From Frankiales bacterium (GTDB lineage Bacteria; Actinomycetota; Actinomycetes; Mycobacteriales; SCTD01), in the NCBI GenBank assembly GCA_025965735.1, contig JAOPWK010000084.1, positions 1-13,142 of the forward strand: 13,142 bases of DNA, given 5' to 3'. Each line of letters opens with the position of its first letter. Position 1 is the stretch's first letter. The notes beneath the pieces were generated by a model, which was given only the letters and a program-made list of their open reading frames with translations, ran no database searches and had not been told where the DNA came from. Of the stretch, positions 12,232 to 13,142 are shown one piece after another. Made by a program: the position numbers and the translations under genes.

Positions 12232-12237
12232 TAGGCT
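12232..12237 (+). promoter_or_regulatory. Putative -10 element of the FemAB-family gene (leaderless)
   Basis: TAGGCT ends 6 bases before the ATG at 12244. It is identical to the xseA hexamer. The upstream -35 region would fall inside the glpX terminator. Confidence 0.55.
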
Positions 12238-12243
12238 GGTCGG

Positions 12244-13142
12244 ATGAGTCTTTCCGTGTCGCCCTGCCTCGATCGCGCCCTCTGGGACACCACCGTCAAC
12301 CAGCTGGGAGGCCACCCCCAGCAGCTGTGGGGCTGGGGTCAGACGAAAGCCGCACACGGCTGGAGCGCCGACCGCGTCCTCGTCGCCGAGGACGGCGTGG
12401 TCATCGGAGCGGCGCAGCTGGTCCTGAAGGCCCTGCCGGTCCCGCTGCGGAACCTCGCCTATATCCCGCGCGGACCCCAGACGGCCGAGGGCCGCGGTGT
12501 CGAGGTCCTCGAAGCCATCGCGGGCTACGTCCGCGCGGCCCACCATTCGGTCGCGCTGTCCATCGAACCGGACTGGAACGCGGACAGCGACGCCGTGCGC
12601 GCCCTTCCCGCCGCCGGCTGGACCCAGAGCCGGAACACCATCCTGATCGGCCGGACGCTCATCCTCGACCTCGCCCGCTCCGAGGACGACCTCCTGGCCG
12701 GGATGTCGAAGAAGCACCGGCAGTACATCCGCAAGTCCGGTCGTGAGGGGCTGGACATCCGTCGTGTGGTGCGCAGCGAGATCAGCGCGTGCCTCGACGT
12801 CTACCGGCTGACGGCGGAGCGGGCCGGCTTCGGGATCCACGAGGACTCCTACTACCTGGACATCTTCGACAACCTGGGTGAGGCCTCACCCGTATATGCA
12901 GCGTTCCGGGGGGACGACGTCGTCGCCTTCCTCTGGATCTCCACGACGGACACCACGAGCTTCGAGCTCTACGGCGGCATGACCGACGAGGGCGAGCGGC
13001 TGCGTGCCAACTACGCGCTGAAGTGGTTCGCGATCTCCGAGATGAAGGCCCGCGGTGTGGCACGCTACGACTTCAACGGGCTCCTCAACGACGGCGTCTC
13101 CCGCTTCAAGATGGGCTGGGCGAAGCACGAGGACCAGCTCGC
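12244..13142 (+). CDS. FemAB-family peptidyltransferase, partial (cut by right edge)
   Basis: 299 residues are visible and the frame is open at the window's end. FemA/B/X enzymes add amino acids from aminoacyl-tRNA to the peptidoglycan stem peptide of lipid-linked precursors at the inner membrane face; they have two GNAT-like domains. Seen: QLWGWGQTKAAHGW (27-40), LRNLAYIPRGPQ (68-79), and the positively charged MSKKHRQYIRKSGREGLDIR (154-173), where the family has K-x-R-x-x-I-R-K. Then come FLWISTTDTTSFELYGGMTD, NYALKWFAISEMKARGVARYDFNGL and SRFKMGWAKHEDQL, characteristic of the second domain. The start is ATG at 12244 with TAGGCT 6 bases upstream. Which residue it adds cannot be told, and some family members act on non-wall substrates. 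A small cluster of uncommon codons (TCA, GTA, TAT, GCA) occurs near residues 215-219. Confidence 0.9.
   Translation, partial: MSLSVSPCLDRALWDTTVNQLGGHPQQLWGWGQTKAAHGWSADRVLVAEDGVVIGAAQLVLKALPVPLRNLAYIPRGPQTAEGRGVEVLEAIAGYVRAAHHSVALSIEPDWNADSDAVRALPAAGWTQSRNTILIGRTLILDLARSEDDLLAGMSKKHRQYIRKSGREGLDIRRVVRSEISACLDVYRLTAERAGFGIHEDSYYLDIFDNLGEASPVYAAFRGDDVVAFLWISTTDTTSFELYGGMTDEGERLRANYALKWFAISEMKARGVARYDFNGLLNDGVSRFKMGWAKHEDQL

Noticed and set aside
1..13142. Mobile elements, CRISPR arrays, toxin-antitoxin pairs, tRNA or rRNA genes.
   Set aside because: I looked for transposase motifs, direct-repeat arrays, tRNA cloverleafs and small paired genes on both strands and saw none. Base composition is even across the window.

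Overview
The window is high-GC DNA (roughly 70% by eye). Third codon positions are almost always G or C, and GTG starts are common. It looks like a chromosomal core segment of an actinomycete. The gene set and order (ychF, DUF6542 protein, ispH, lipid-droplet-type protein, xseA, xseB, DUF4245 protein, glpX) match, from memory, the M. tuberculosis Rv1099c-Rv1112 neighbourhood, here with extra genes inserted. I see no rRNA, tRNA, CRISPR array, insertion sequence or phage gene. I cannot name the genus.

Layout. Positions 1-149 hold the 5' part of a cold-shock protein gene (minus), followed by ychF (minus). Divergent to ychF is rmuC (plus), which converges on a 99-residue unknown gene (minus). Divergent from that is a DUF6542 membrane protein (plus), which converges on ispH (minus). 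A 126-bp gap, the longest in the window, leads to a 408-residue Ala-rich protein with a lipid-droplet-protein-like N-terminus (plus) and a strong hairpin terminator. Then come xseA (plus), a GNAT acetyltransferase (minus) and xseB (plus). From 7524 to 11124 five minus-strand genes run in one direction. In order of transcription they are a flavin reductase-like protein, a TetR regulator, a 198-residue unknown protein, a kynureninase-like PLP enzyme and a DUF4245 membrane protein. Divergent to them is glpX (plus) with a hairpin terminator, then a FemAB-family gene (plus) cut by the right edge.

How the genes relate. Most are independent housekeeping functions: translation/stress GTPase (YchF), DNA maintenance (RmuC, exonuclease VII), isoprenoid synthesis (IspH), gluconeogenesis (GlpX) and cell-wall cross-bridge chemistry (FemAB). 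The TetR/unknown/kynureninase-like trio has overlapping stop and start codons (ATGA, TAGTG) and is the only clear translationally coupled set.

The most striking property is compaction. About twelve genes have a -10-like hexamer (TAGGNT, TAAGGT, TACCGT and similar) ending 6-8 bases before the start codon and no Shine-Dalgarno, the signature of leaderless mRNAs. Genes with a visible Shine-Dalgarno are those inside a transcript or with a true 5' leader. All four convergent pairs have stop codons that overlap or nearly touch. One divergent pair (GNAT/xseB) has start codons back to back with no intervening base, with mirrored -10 hexamers inside each other's coding sequence.
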